A stretch of DNA of 42,481 nucleotides from Clostridia bacterium (GCA_017481575.1 JAFUPA010000025.1:1-42481), one strand, 5' to 3'. Positions 33,680 to 42,128 are shown, numbered from the stretch's first letter. Numbers and translations: made by a program. Notes: generated from the letters alone by a model not told the origin.

Positions 33680-33732
33680 AACCTTCCCTGAAAGGGAAGG
33701 TGGCACGGCACAGCCGTGACGGATGGGTGAGG
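33680..33732. repeat. Palindromic repeat element, family A copy 3 (half unit)
   Basis: CCTTCCCT/AGGGAAGG, then GTGGC, CACGGCacaGCCGTG, and ACGGATGGGTGAGG. It matches the right half of copies 1 and 2. It directly follows the phosphatase stop and may act as its transcript end. Confidence 0.7.
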
Positions 33733-33804
33733 AACAGGCGTGATTATACTGATTGAATTATATAATGATTTGTGATAGAATGATAAACAAGGGAGGAAAA
33801 TGAA

Positions 33805-34443
33805 ATGTTTAAAGAGCTAAAAAATATGGACAGTCAAAATCTAAAATCATATGTGAATTTTGATAATTCAAATCTTGATGACACAAGAGTGTATAGTTCG
33901 ATGTTTTTTAACATAGCGGTTTTTCTGATTGGTGGTGTTTATATCAATTCTGTTATAGTCAGATTTATTGCAATTGTTTTAATTTTAGCTTGTATTGTCT
34001 CTATGATTTGCTTTAAGTTTAAGGTTAATAAAACGCCAAAAAACATTAACCTTTTTTATGCTTGTTTTATGTCGGTTATGGCTGTGAATTTATGCTATAA
34101 CTCTTGTCTGTTTTTTGGAAAGACTAATGCCGGTGGTCTGATTCCTATAGTGATTTATTTGATTGCGTTGCCGATAATTGCATTTTCTACGATAAAATCG
34201 GAGAGCAAAAAAATAATTAACGGTAGTTTTGTTGGTAAAACTGCACCTCCCGTAATTACTGCTGTTGTATCCGCCGGAGCAATGTTAGGAATAAGTCTTT
34301 CAAGATTGATGCAAGATAAAATAAGTGAAGAAATAGTTTTTGGATTTGGGCTGGGTTTTCTGGGCATTGTCTTGGGTGCAGCATCACGCTTCTTTGTCAA
34401 ATGGTACTGCCACAAATTATTAGAACAAAGAGAAACTGAATAA
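33805..34443 (+). CDS. Polytopic membrane protein, unknown
   Basis: 212 aa behind GGAGG. After a polar 30-residue start there are about five or six hydrophobic segments (near residues 32-48, 50-70, 84-100, 108-128, 148-165 and 175-195) and a basic C-terminus. I do not recognise a family. It stands alone, between a repeat and a strong terminator. Confidence 0.7.
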   Translation: MFKELKNMDSQNLKSYVNFDNSNLDDTRVYSSMFFNIAVFLIGGVYINSVIVRFIAIVLILACIVSMICFKFKVNKTPKNINLFYACFMSVMAVNLCYNSCLFFGKTNAGGLIPIVIYLIALPIIAFSTIKSESKKIINGSFVGKTAPPVITAVVSAGAMLGISLSRLMQDKISEEIVFGFGLGFLGIVLGAASRFFVKWYCHKLLEQRETE

Positions 34444-34459
34444 TTCTTATATAAGCAAA

Positions 34460-34493
34460 ACCACCGATTTCGCTGTGAAATCGGTGGTAATTT
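34460..34493. terminator. Strong bidirectional terminator between the membrane protein and hydF
   Basis: A perfect 12-bp stem (34460-34471 with 34477-34488) with a 5-nt loop is flanked by an A-run on the left and TTTTATTT on the right. It serves both convergent genes. Confidence 0.9.
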
Positions 34494-35698
34494 TATTTAT
34501 CAAGAATTTCCAAAATCTCGGGGAAGGGTTCGAGGCTTCGGCGGAGGATTGAATGCATCTGTGCGATTGCGATACCGTAATTTACAATCGGCACGCTTGC
34601 CGCCTGTGCGGCTGCAATTCTTCTCTGCATTTCCTTTTCGTTGAGCATACAGCCGCCGCAATGGACTATGAGCTTAAACTCCGAAAGGTCGTCGGGGAAG
34701 TCCCCGCCCGAGGTGAAGTGAAATTCGGGCTCGGCTTTTGAGTAATTCTTTATCCAGCCGGGCATCTTCACCGTGCCGATGTCGTTACATTGGCGGTGGT
34801 GGGTGCAACCCTCGCTTATCAGCACCTTGTCACCGTCCGTGAGCTTGCCGAGCTGTGCCGCACCGCTGACGAGTGCTTCAAGGTCACCCTTGTAGCGTGC
34901 AAAAAGAATTGAAAACGATGTCAGCATTATGTCGTCGGGTGTGTCTTTGGAAATTCTGCCGAATGCTTGCGAGTCGGTGATAACGAGCTTTGGCTTGACT
35001 GCAAGTGCCTTTAGCGTTGCGGTAAGCTCCGTGTCCTGACAGCACACGACCGCACAATTCGCATCAAGAATGTCACGGATAGTCTGCTGTTGGGGGAGTA
35101 TAAGTCTGCCCTTGGGTGCGGACTCGTCAATCGGGATAACAAGCACAACCAGATCGCCGTCTTCAATAAGGTCGGCAACGATTTGCTTTTTGTTTTCCAC
35201 ACCTTTGGAAAGCTGACCGATTTTTTCTTTGAGTTCATTTATATTTGCATTTGTGATTGCACTTATATAAATTGATTTCTCGTCCGTGTCGGGGATTTTG
35301 TCGAGCAAATCGGACTTGTTGAAAGCAACGATATACGGGATTTTTCTTTCCTCAAAAAGCTTTATCAGCTCGTTGTCGGTTTCGTCAAGACCCTTTGTGC
35401 CGTCAACAACAAGCACGGCAATGTCGGTTTTTGCAAGCACCTGCTTTGTCTTTTTGACACGCATTTCACCGAGCGTTCCCTCGTCGTCAATGCCGGGTGT
35501 GTCGATTATTACAACAGGACCGATGGGCAAAAGCTCCATTGCCTTTTTAACGGGGTCGGTCGTTGTGCCCTTGACGGATGAAACGACGGCTAACTCCTGA
35601 CCCGTTACGGCATTCACAACGCTTGACTTGCCTGCGTTTCGTTTGCCGAAAAAGCCGATATGAACTCGCTCTGCTGTTACGGTGTCGTTAAGTCCCAT
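34493..35698 (-). CDS. hydF: [FeFe]-hydrogenase H-cluster maturation GTPase HydF
   Basis: 401 aa. The GTPase domain (about residues 1-170) has GKRNAGKSS as P-loop, DTPGID as G3 and NKSDLL as G4. The C-terminal domain carries the iron-sulfur ligands: CTHH (near residue 300) and HCGGC (near residue 350), matching the CxHx(46-53)HCxxC pattern of HydF. HydF is the scaffold on which HydE and HydG build the 2Fe subcluster. It is the last gene of the hyd operon, 12 nt after hydG. Confidence 0.95.
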   Translation of the reverse strand: MGLNDTVTAERVHIGFFGKRNAGKSSVVNAVTGQELAVVSSVKGTTTDPVKKAMELLPIGPVVIIDTPGIDDEGTLGEMRVKKTKQVLAKTDIAVLVVDGTKGLDETDNELIKLFEERKIPYIVAFNKSDLLDKIPDTDEKSIYISAITNANINELKEKIGQLSKGVENKKQIVADLIEDGDLVVLVIPIDESAPKGRLILPQQQTIRDILDANCAVVCCQDTELTATLKALAVKPKLVITDSQAFGRISKDTPDDIMLTSFSILFARYKGDLEALVSGAAQLGKLTDGDKVLISEGCTHHRQCNDIGTVKMPGWIKNYSKAEPEFHFTSGGDFPDDLSEFKLIVHCGGCMLNEKEMQRRIAAAQAASVPIVNYGIAIAQMHSILRRSLEPFPEILEILDK

Positions 35699-35710
35699 AT
35701 TGAGTTCTCC

Positions 35711-37159
35711 TTAAAATCTGAAATCTCTGCGGTTAGAGTTTTTGATATCTCTGATGTTATCTTCCGCAATTTTTCTTACCTTTTCTTTCGGGATTCGTGT
35801 AAGCTCTTTTTCAATAACCTCAAATCCGGTTTTCTTAGTCTCGTCGGAGGCATAGTCCGTAAGGTATTCGGTAAGTGTCATAAGTGCGTTCGGGTGACAG
35901 CAGTTAAGAATCTGTCCGCTCTTGCAAAGGCTCATAAAGCGGTCGCCCGTTCTGCCCTCACGGTAGCAAGCCGTGCAGAAAGAGGGGATGTGACCGTTTT
36001 GCATAAGCCAATGAACAACCTCGTCAAGGGTACGCTGGTCGGAAACGTCAAACTGCTCTGTGTCGTGCGGACGTTCCTCCTGTGTGTAACCGCCGACAGA
36101 TGTTCTTGAACCGCCGCTTACCTGTGAAACACCAAGACGAAGAAGCTTTGAACGTACCTCTTCGCTCTCTCTTGTTGAAATAATAATTCCCGTGTACGGA
36201 ACAGCAAGGCGGATACAAGCGGTAATTTTTGCAAAAATCTCGTCAGAGATTGAATTGTCAAAAGCATTCGGGTCAATGTCGTCAGCGTGCTTTATTCTCG
36301 GAACGCTGATTGTGTGCGGGCCTACACCGTGAACAGCCTCAAGGTGTTCTGCGTGCATAATAAGACCGGCAAACTCGTACTTGTAAAGCTCAAGTCCGAA
36401 CAGAACGCCGAGACCGACGTCATCAATTCCGCCCTCCATAGCTCTGTCCATAGCCTCGGTATGGTAAGCGTAGTCGTGCTTCGGACCTGTCGGGTGAAGC
36501 TGAAGATAGCTTTCCTTATGATAAGTCTCCTGGAAAAGGATATATGTGCCGATGCCTGCATCCTTCAACTTGCGGTAGTTTTCAACTGTTGTTGCGGCAA
36601 TGTTTACGTTAACACGGCGGATTGCACCGTTCTTGTGGTTAACGCTGTAAATTGTATTGATACATTCAAGAATGTACTCAATCGGGTTATTTTTCGGGTC
36701 TTCGCCTGCTTCAATTGCAAGACGCTTGTGTCCCATATCCTGCAAAGCGATAACCTCTGCCTTAACCTCTTCCTGTGTGAGCTTTTTACGTGCAATGCAC
36801 TTATTCTGTCTGTGATACGGGCAGTAAACACAGCCGTTTATGCAGTAGTTGGAAAGGTAAAGCGGTGCAAAAATTACGATACGGTTGCCGTAAAATGCAA
36901 GCTTGATTTCCTCTGCAATTTTATAGATTTCTTCAATCTTTTCGGGAATGTCGCAAGCAAGAAGCACGGAAGCCTCACGGTGGGTAAGACCTGCGCATAC
37001 ATAGCCTGTTTCTGTCTTTTTCGGACGAGCTTTTTCGAGGATTTCATCAATCAGTTCAATATTATTCTTGTTTGCCTCGGCATATTCAAGAGTTGCAAGG
37101 ATTTCGCCGTCATTGATGAATTCTTCGGCTTTTAATGATTTCGGATTGTATTGAGCCAT
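35711..37159 (-). CDS. hydG: [FeFe]-hydrogenase maturase HydG (radical SAM tyrosine lyase)
   Basis: 482 aa. The radical SAM site is CINGCVYC (CxxxCxxC, near residue 110). The C-terminal cluster site is CTACYREGRTGDRFMSLC (near residue 395), which fits the C-x2-C-x(22)-C type of HydG together with a later Cys. Conserved segments such as VSGGSRTSVGGY support the call. It splits tyrosine to give the CO and CN ligands of the H-cluster. The stop lies 12 nt before hydF, and the start abuts the hydE stop. Confidence 0.95.
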   Translation of the reverse strand: MAQYNPKSLKAEEFINDGEILATLEYAEANKNNIELIDEILEKARPKKTETGYVCAGLTHREASVLLACDIPEKIEEIYKIAEEIKLAFYGNRIVIFAPLYLSNYCINGCVYCPYHRQNKCIARKKLTQEEVKAEVIALQDMGHKRLAIEAGEDPKNNPIEYILECINTIYSVNHKNGAIRRVNVNIAATTVENYRKLKDAGIGTYILFQETYHKESYLQLHPTGPKHDYAYHTEAMDRAMEGGIDDVGLGVLFGLELYKYEFAGLIMHAEHLEAVHGVGPHTISVPRIKHADDIDPNAFDNSISDEIFAKITACIRLAVPYTGIIISTRESEEVRSKLLRLGVSQVSGGSRTSVGGYTQEERPHDTEQFDVSDQRTLDEVVHWLMQNGHIPSFCTACYREGRTGDRFMSLCKSGQILNCCHPNALMTLTEYLTDYASDETKKTGFEVIEKELTRIPKEKVRKIAEDNIRDIKNSNRRDFRF

Positions 37160-38224
37160 TTATATTCCTTCTTTCTTTTTACTCTTAACATCACCACGGT
37201 CGGTCACGATTTCGTAGCCGATTGACTGCATTCTTTTTGCAAGGTTTTCCTTGCGCTGTGCAGACTCGTCACCGTCGGAGAGCTTGTTGTTGTAAAGTTC
37301 ATATTTTTTGCGGACGATACTCGGCGAAAGGTTCGGCATAACAACATTTGCTCCTGCAAGAATTCCTTTCTCACGTCCGTTCGGGTCAATTGTACCGAGT
37401 GCCGTTGTTGACGGCAAAAGCACCTCGGGGTGAATTAAGCGGATTATCGACAGCAGGTAGCAGGTAAGCTCTGCCGTGCCGCCTGTTTTGTCGGCAAATG
37501 GGGTGTCCTTATGGGGGACAAACGGGCCTATCCCACACATATCGGGCTTGAATTCCTCGACGAATTTCAAGTCCTTGGCGAGCATTGCCGTTGTCTGAAA
37601 GGGTGAGCCGACCATAAAACCGCAACCCGTTTGGAAACCTATTTTTTTGAGGGTTTTAAGGCAGTTTATTCTGTCTTCAAAGGACAGCTCCTTCGGGTGA
37701 AGCATTGCGTAGTGCTCGCTGTCAGCGGTTTCGTGCCGTAAAAGATAGCGGTCTGCACCTGTATCAAAAAGCTTTTGATAGCTTTCCTCGCTACGCTCTC
37801 CCATCGAAAGAGTAACGGCACAGTCGGGGTATCTTTGCTTGATGTCTGCAACAATTGAGCAAAGCACCTCGTCGGTGAAAAATCCGTCCTCGCCGCCCTG
37901 CATAACAAAGGTGCGGAAGCCGAGGCGATAACCCTCGTCACAGCAATCAAGAATTTGCTCGGGGGTCAGCCTGTAACGCTCGCAGTTGCGGTTGGATTTG
38001 CGTATGCCGCAGTAGTAGCAATCGTTTTTGCAGATGTTGCTGACTTCGATAAGTCCACGGATAAAAACTGCGTTGCCGTAAATCTGACGGCGGACTTTAT
38101 CTGCTTTTTCTGCAAGGATTTTTGCCGCTTCGGGAGTGCGGTTATCGATTAAATACACGTACTCTTCGACAGTCAGCGAATGGTTTTGCTCGAGCTTATC
38201 AATCAGAGATAAAAGTTTAGTCAT
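37160..38224 (-). CDS. hydE: [FeFe]-hydrogenase maturase HydE (radical SAM)
   Basis: 354 aa from the ATG at 38224, which overlaps the end of the upstream regulator gene by 8 nt. The radical SAM motif CKNDCYYC lies near residue 65, followed by a typical barrel with FVMQGGEDG, TLSMGER, and GCGFMVGSPFQT. The end of the protein, with NLSPSIVRKKYELYNNK, matches HydE. It works with HydG and HydF in building the bridging dithiomethylamine group. Confidence 0.93.
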   Translation of the reverse strand: MTKLLSLIDKLEQNHSLTVEEYVYLIDNRTPEAAKILAEKADKVRRQIYGNAVFIRGLIEVSNICKNDCYYCGIRKSNRNCERYRLTPEQILDCCDEGYRLGFRTFVMQGGEDGFFTDEVLCSIVADIKQRYPDCAVTLSMGERSEESYQKLFDTGADRYLLRHETADSEHYAMLHPKELSFEDRINCLKTLKKIGFQTGCGFMVGSPFQTTAMLAKDLKFVEEFKPDMCGIGPFVPHKDTPFADKTGGTAELTCYLLSIIRLIHPEVLLPSTTALGTIDPNGREKGILAGANVVMPNLSPSIVRKKYELYNNKLSDGDESAQRKENLAKRMQSIGYEIVTDRGDVKSKKKEGI

Positions 38225-38474
38225 TTGAAACCACACCCGAAAATGCAGTTTTAACGCTCACTCCGTCAAGTCTTCCGATTTTGCCCGAAAGAGCAGAAAT
38301 CATATCCTGCGGAGCATCGATTGCAATGCTTATTATATTGATGTTTCTTGCACGGTAGGGGATGCCCATTCTGCCGATTATATATTCGCCGTAGTCGTGC
38401 AAAATTGCGTTGAGTTTTTCAACGGTGTCGTTTTTTTCAACGATAATGCTCATAACAGCAACTCTTGTTTCCAT
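38217..38474 (-). CDS. TM1266-type hydrogenase-system regulator
   Basis: 85 aa from the ATG at 38474, which follows GGAGG. The small ferredoxin-like (ACT/NikR-C-like) fold shows as RVAVMSIIVEKNDTVEKLNAIL, YIIGRMGIPYRARNINIISIAID and the closing SALSGKIGRLDGVSVKTAF. It is the TM1266 family, usually found with hydEFG and named a putative iron-only hydrogenase regulator; its real mechanism is unknown. It is the first gene of the hyd operon, with a structured leader before it. Confidence 0.88.
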   Translation of the reverse strand: METRVAVMSIIVEKNDTVEKLNAILHDYGEYIIGRMGIPYRARNINIISIAIDAPQDMISALSGKIGRLDGVSVKTAFSGVVSND

Positions 38475-38483
38475 AATTACCTC

Positions 38484-38547
38484 CAAAAAAATTACCGCAC
38501 CCGATAAAAAGGGTGCGGCAATACCAATACAAATTTCAGCCGTCACC
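38484..38547 (-). promoter_or_regulatory. Hyd operon leader: terminator with mutually exclusive antiterminator
   Basis: On the minus strand CCGCACCC (38518-38511) pairs with GGGTGCGG (38502-38495) and seven T follow, which is a full intrinsic terminator placed before the GGAGG site. Upstream, GGTGACGGC (38547-38539) can pair with GCCGCACC (38519-38512) with one bulged A, which would remove the terminator's 5' arm. This is the classic form of an attenuator or riboswitch platform. What decides between the folds is not visible. Confidence 0.75.
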
Positions 38548-38593
38548 TTTCACTCAGAATAACTTTATGTCAGGTACAAACTTTTGTATATGT

Positions 38594-38622
38594 ATTATAC
38601 TATAATAAATTTAAAAGGTCAA
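38594..38622 (-). promoter_or_regulatory. Promoter of the hyd operon
   Basis: On the minus strand TTGACC (38622-38617) and TATAAT (38599-38594) are 17 bp apart. The transcript would start near 38587 and give a leader of about 113 nt. Confidence 0.8.
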
Positions 38623-38643
38623 TATGAAATTGTTTATTTTTTA

Positions 38644-39312
38644 TCAATCTTCTTTCCATTTGAAGTAAGCGTCACCTGCACCTACCTCAAAATGATATTT
38701 TGCAATGCCTAAATCTATCTTGGAATAAAAGCCGAAAAGCGTTTTTGCCTCGACTTCGTTGCCGTTCAGCGTAAAAAGAAATTTCTGCTGGTTGACGGCA
38801 GTAGGTGCAAGCATAACCGCAACCATTGCAGACTTGAACCAGTCGGGCATTTCGCCGTTTGTTACCTTGCACAGCTCGTCCATCGGCTTGCTGGGTCGGG
38901 TTTTACCCTGAGTTTGTCCATATCCGAGCGCAATTACAATCATCAGCTTTTCACCGTCGTTTGCAACATAAGTTGCCTTTGCCTTGTTAAAGGTGAGGGC
39001 AACCCAACAGGTGTTCAGTCCCAACTGCTGTGCGTGCAAAACAATCTTTTCGCCGTAATATCCGCACTTTTCGTCGTCGCCCTTTTTGCCGACTATTGCT
39101 ATGTAATTTTTACAGTTTTCAAAGTTGCCGTATTTAGCCATACCTGACCCGAAAGCCTCGGGCTCATTCAGAACAAGCTGAATGTTAAGTCCGCTTTTGC
39201 GGTTGCATTCGTCAATTGTATTCTGCAGTTCGGCGGCAGTTGCCTCGTCAATTACTTTGTCCGTAAACTTGCGGACGGAATGTCTTTCAACTATTGCTTC
39301 TCTAAGGGTCAT
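38644..39312 (-). CDS. Nitroreductase-family protein
   Basis: 222 aa from the ATG at 39312 behind AGAGGTG. FMN-binding marks are ERHSVRKF near the N-terminus, the central GEKIVLHAQQLGLNTCWVAL, and MIVIALGYGQ followed by RPSKPMDEL. It resembles the longer nitroreductase-type NAD(P)H oxidoreductases of Clostridia that act on unknown substrates. It is upstream of and separate from the hyd operon, with its own promoter. Confidence 0.88.
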   Translation of the reverse strand: MTLREAIVERHSVRKFTDKVIDEATAAELQNTIDECNRKSGLNIQLVLNEPEAFGSGMAKYGNFENCKNYIAIVGKKGDDEKCGYYGEKIVLHAQQLGLNTCWVALTFNKAKATYVANDGEKLMIVIALGYGQTQGKTRPSKPMDELCKVTNGEMPDWFKSAMVAVMLAPTAVNQQKFLFTLNGNEVEAKTLFGFYSKIDLGIAKYHFEVGAGDAYFKWKED

Positions 39313-39355
39313 TTTTTCACACCTCTTCAAGAGTAATTGCTTTGAATTTTATTTC

Positions 39356-39383
39356 ATTATAGCATATAGCTATGTAAAATCAA
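39356..39383 (-). promoter_or_regulatory. Promoter of the nitroreductase gene
   Basis: On the minus strand TTGATT (39383-39378) and TATAAT (39361-39356) are 16 bp apart. Confidence 0.6.
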
Positions 39384-39418
39384 CTCGAATTTTGCAAAAA
39401 AGAAAAATAATTTTTCGG

Positions 39419-39447
39419 TTGCAAGAAAAGTGGCTGTTTGATATAAT
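39419..39447 (+). promoter_or_regulatory. Promoter of the clan GH-A-like gene
   Basis: TTGCAA (39419-39424) and TATAAT (39442-39447) are 17 bp apart. A CTGTTT/AAACAG inverted pair flanks the -10. Confidence 0.65.
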
Positions 39448-39479
39448 AAAAACAGATTTTCCGAAAGGGGAATATCCGA

Positions 39480-41153
39480 ATGAGTATTTTTAAGTCAATA
39501 ATAGCGGTTTTTACTGCGATGGTAACATTTTTCAGCGGAGTGTGGGATGCAGGCGTTGAGATTTTTAACAATTATAAGTTCACGGTTGACACCTCCGAGG
39601 TTGGCGAGGTGCTTGTGAATCCTGCAAGCAACGTGAATATCTGGTCGATTCAGGGTAATCCCTTTGTCGGTGCAAAGGTGAATGAGGAAAACAATATTTT
39701 TGAGTTTGTTGAGTATGTTCAGTTTATGCAATGCACGGGCGGTAATGCTGACCGTGACCTCTTCAAAGACCCTTACGATATGACGGTGCTTGACGATTAC
39801 GATTTCACCGTGCTTATCGAAAATTGCCGTGGTGTTCTTGAACTCGGTGCAAAACCGATGCTTAAGCTCGGCAGTGTTCCTCTTAAATATTCACAAAAAG
39901 CGTCTGCGGATACGACTTTCGGCACAAACCTCTATCCGCCCGACGATTACGATGTATATTACAACTACATTGCCGCTATAGCACAGGCACTTGTTGACGA
40001 GTTCGGCAGGGAAGAGGTGCTTTCGTGGCGATTTGGTGTTATGACGGAGTTTGAAAACGATGACTGGTTTGTGGCAAACAGCGGCAAACCCGAGGATGCT
40101 GCAGTCGAATACTGCAAGCTTTACGACTACACGGTAGCGGCACTTATGGACGTTATCGGAGACGAGGTCTTTGTCGGCGCACACGCAATGGTTGTTACCG
40201 AGGGGCATTGGGACGAGCGTATTTTTATAAACCACTGTGCAAGCGGAACAAACTACAAAACAGGCGAAAAGGGTAGTCGAATCTGCTACCTTGCCGCTTC
40301 GTTCTACGACCATTCGGCAGGCGAAGAAACAAGCGGAATGAACTTTGAAAAGACGATGAAGCACCTTAAAAAAGCCGCAGACGAGGCAGGGCTCAAAGAT
40401 CTTATTTTCGGCGTTGATGAGGGCAGATTGCTTGTAGGTCTGAGTTCGGGTGCAAACGATAATCAGCTTCATACACGCACCGTCGGCTATACATATCAGG
40501 CGGCTTATGATGCAAGAATTTTCCGTACGATGTTCAATAACGGTATAAATTATTTCTCGGCTTGGTCATACCTTTCAAACGGATTTCTTGACGGTAACCC
40601 GACGGTCAGTTATCACGTCGCAAAGAATGCGGCAAAGTTTGCAGGTGCAAACCTTGTTTCGACAAAGAAAACTCTGCGTGCGCTTCTACCGTGCATTGAG
40701 GTTGATGCAGTTTCAGCCTATAACCGGGAAACCGAAACGGTACACATTATGGCATACAACTTCAAAAATGATGTTGAATACAAGCGTTGCGCAAACCTGG
40801 ATTTCAAGGTTAAGGTGCCGCAGTTTGACTGCGAAAAGGTCAAGGTCACAGCTTATGTTATTGACGACGACTGCAACTATTTTGACGAGTGGGTAGAGGA
40901 CAGAGAAAAGTACGGAATTGGCGATGATTGCTTCAACTGGTCTCCCGATGACCCCGCAATCGAAAACCCGACGACACTTATGGATGCAGAGGCAAGAGAA
41001 ATCTACTTCACCGAGCTTAAGGAGAAGTACAGGGAATGTTCACGTCTTGAATCCGTAACCACCGAGGCAGAGGTTAAAAACGTCAAGGTAAACCTTGAAA
41101 TAACACTTGACCCGAACGCAGTTGTGTTTTATGAAATCACACCTGTTAAATAA
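39480..41153 (+). CDS. Secreted/anchored clan GH-A-like glycosidase (GH39-like)
   Basis: 557 aa behind GAAAGGGG. The first 25 residues form a hydrophobic signal or anchor. A TIM barrel follows: RFGVMTEFEND, at the position of the WNEPN motif, gives E190 as likely acid/base, and IFGVDEGRLL gives E314 as likely nucleophile, in the spacing of clan GH-A enzymes. GH39 (xylosidase/iduronidase type) is the best guess, but the usual NEP motif is replaced by TEF, so a distant or unnamed family is possible. A C-terminal beta region (about 430-557) contains an acidic loop. It is flanked by a good promoter and a terminator. Confidence 0.7.
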   Translation: MSIFKSIIAVFTAMVTFFSGVWDAGVEIFNNYKFTVDTSEVGEVLVNPASNVNIWSIQGNPFVGAKVNEENNIFEFVEYVQFMQCTGGNADRDLFKDPYDMTVLDDYDFTVLIENCRGVLELGAKPMLKLGSVPLKYSQKASADTTFGTNLYPPDDYDVYYNYIAAIAQALVDEFGREEVLSWRFGVMTEFENDDWFVANSGKPEDAAVEYCKLYDYTVAALMDVIGDEVFVGAHAMVVTEGHWDERIFINHCASGTNYKTGEKGSRICYLAASFYDHSAGEETSGMNFEKTMKHLKKAADEAGLKDLIFGVDEGRLLVGLSSGANDNQLHTRTVGYTYQAAYDARIFRTMFNNGINYFSAWSYLSNGFLDGNPTVSYHVAKNAAKFAGANLVSTKKTLRALLPCIEVDAVSAYNRETETVHIMAYNFKNDVEYKRCANLDFKVKVPQFDCEKVKVTAYVIDDDCNYFDEWVEDREKYGIGDDCFNWSPDDPAIENPTTLMDAEAREIYFTELKEKYRECSRLESVTTEAEVKNVKVNLEITLDPNAVVFYEITPVK

Positions 41154-41157
41154 ACGA

Positions 41158-41196
41158 AAACCGCTGTCAGCGAAAACTGACGGCGGTTTATTTTTA
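41158..41196. terminator. Bidirectional terminator between the glycosidase and dCMP deaminase
   Basis: AACCGCTGTCAG (41159-41170) pairs with CTGACGGCGGTT (41178-41189) with one mismatch, flanked by A-run and TTATTTTT. Confidence 0.8.
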
Positions 41197-41679
41197 CTCC
41201 TGAAGCCATTTGAGCTCATTAGCAGGGATTACAATGTAATTATCCGCACCGTCACCGACACGGAGGTAAACATTTCGGATACCTGCCTGAATAATCTGCC
41301 TTGCACAGACGGGACAGGGCTTTGCCTTGTGAACGGAATTATCCGACGGGTTGATGCCGGCAAGGTAGAGGTCAGCACCGATAGTCTGCTGACGAGAGCA
41401 GTTTAAAAGAGCGTTCATTTCAGCGTGAACTGCACGGCAGATTCCGTAGCCCTCACCTTGATGCATATCTTTTTCAATTCTCGGGCAAAAGCCGATTTCA
41501 CAGCAGTTCTCAAAGCCTCTCGGTGAGCCGTTGTAGCCGGTTGAAATAACGGCATCATCCTTGACGATAACCGCACCGTATTTTCTCTTAAGGCAGGTGC
41601 TTCGGTAAGCAAAAACCTCCGCACAGTTTAAATATGTATCAATTTTTGAAACAAGTTGATTTTTTTCAGGATAGACCAT
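41194..41679 (-). CDS. Deoxycytidylate/cytidine deaminase-family protein
   Basis: 161 aa from an ATG behind GAGGTG. The zinc site is complete: HAEMNAL (His and catalytic Glu) and PCPVC (two Cys). The STCLKRKYGAVIVKDDAVISTGYNGSPRG segment and the extra Cys/His loop (CCEIGFC) match ComEB/dCMP-deaminase-type proteins, which turn dCMP into dUMP for thymidylate synthesis. The gene is single, with a terminator at its end. Confidence 0.92.
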   Translation of the reverse strand: MVYPEKNQLVSKIDTYLNCAEVFAYRSTCLKRKYGAVIVKDDAVISTGYNGSPRGFENCCEIGFCPRIEKDMHQGEGYGICRAVHAEMNALLNCSRQQTIGADLYLAGINPSDNSVHKAKPCPVCARQIIQAGIRNVYLRVGDGADNYIVIPANELKWLQE

Positions 41680-41780
41680 AGTTTCACCTCGTGTTATTTA
41701 TAATGATATTTTAGGCAATCGGTGGATTGAAAGAAGAAAAGGAATATCAGCGTCTCTTGTTGATGTTATTTGAATGTATT

Positions 41781-42128
41781 TCATTTGTTGATACCCTTCG
41801 CAGTGTTAATGGAGGCGATGAGCATTCTGCGTATGGAACCGCAATCATGCAGAATATCCTTTACTGAATCTGAAGAAACAATATCTGATTTTTGTGCAAT
41901 TTCAATCCAATACTCCGTTTCATAGCATTCCTTCAGAGCGATCTGCAATTTCGCAATGAAATCGGGACGGCTGTGTGCATATTTTGACTCACGAATATTT
42001 GCACCGATACTGGTACCGCTTCGTTCGAGCTGATTGGATAGGGAATAATGTCCCTTGATTCCATCAGTTAGTTTTAATATCCGTATTGCAAACGCTGTAG
42101 ATAAATCCGCAAGTTTATTTTCCGACAT
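41781..42128 (-). CDS. Four-helix-bundle protein (S23/IVP-like)
   Basis: 115 aa from the ATG at 42128 (AGAGG 9 nt upstream; a GTG at 42137 overlaps that site). It is fully helical. LADLSTAFAIRILKL, the QLERSGTSIGANIRES segment, and the KLQIALKECYETEYWIEIA helix are hallmarks of the four-helix-bundle family first seen in 23S rRNA intervening sequences. The function is unknown. There is no rRNA here, so it is a free-standing copy; the adjoining hairpin array suggests a recombination-prone site. Confidence 0.9.
   Translation of the reverse strand: MSENKLADLSTAFAIRILKLTDGIKGHYSLSNQLERSGTSIGANIRESKYAHSRPDFIAKLQIALKECYETEYWIEIAQKSDIVSSDSVKDILHDCGSIRRMLIASINTAKGINK

Noticed and set aside
36287-37135. 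Plus-strand open frame of 282 codons opposite hydG
   Set aside because: It is cysteine- and valine-rich mirror translation of hydG; hydG has all its cluster motifs.
41781-42128. 23S rRNA intervening sequence suggested by the four-helix-bundle protein
   Set aside because: No rRNA sequence is present on either side; free-standing copies of this family are common.
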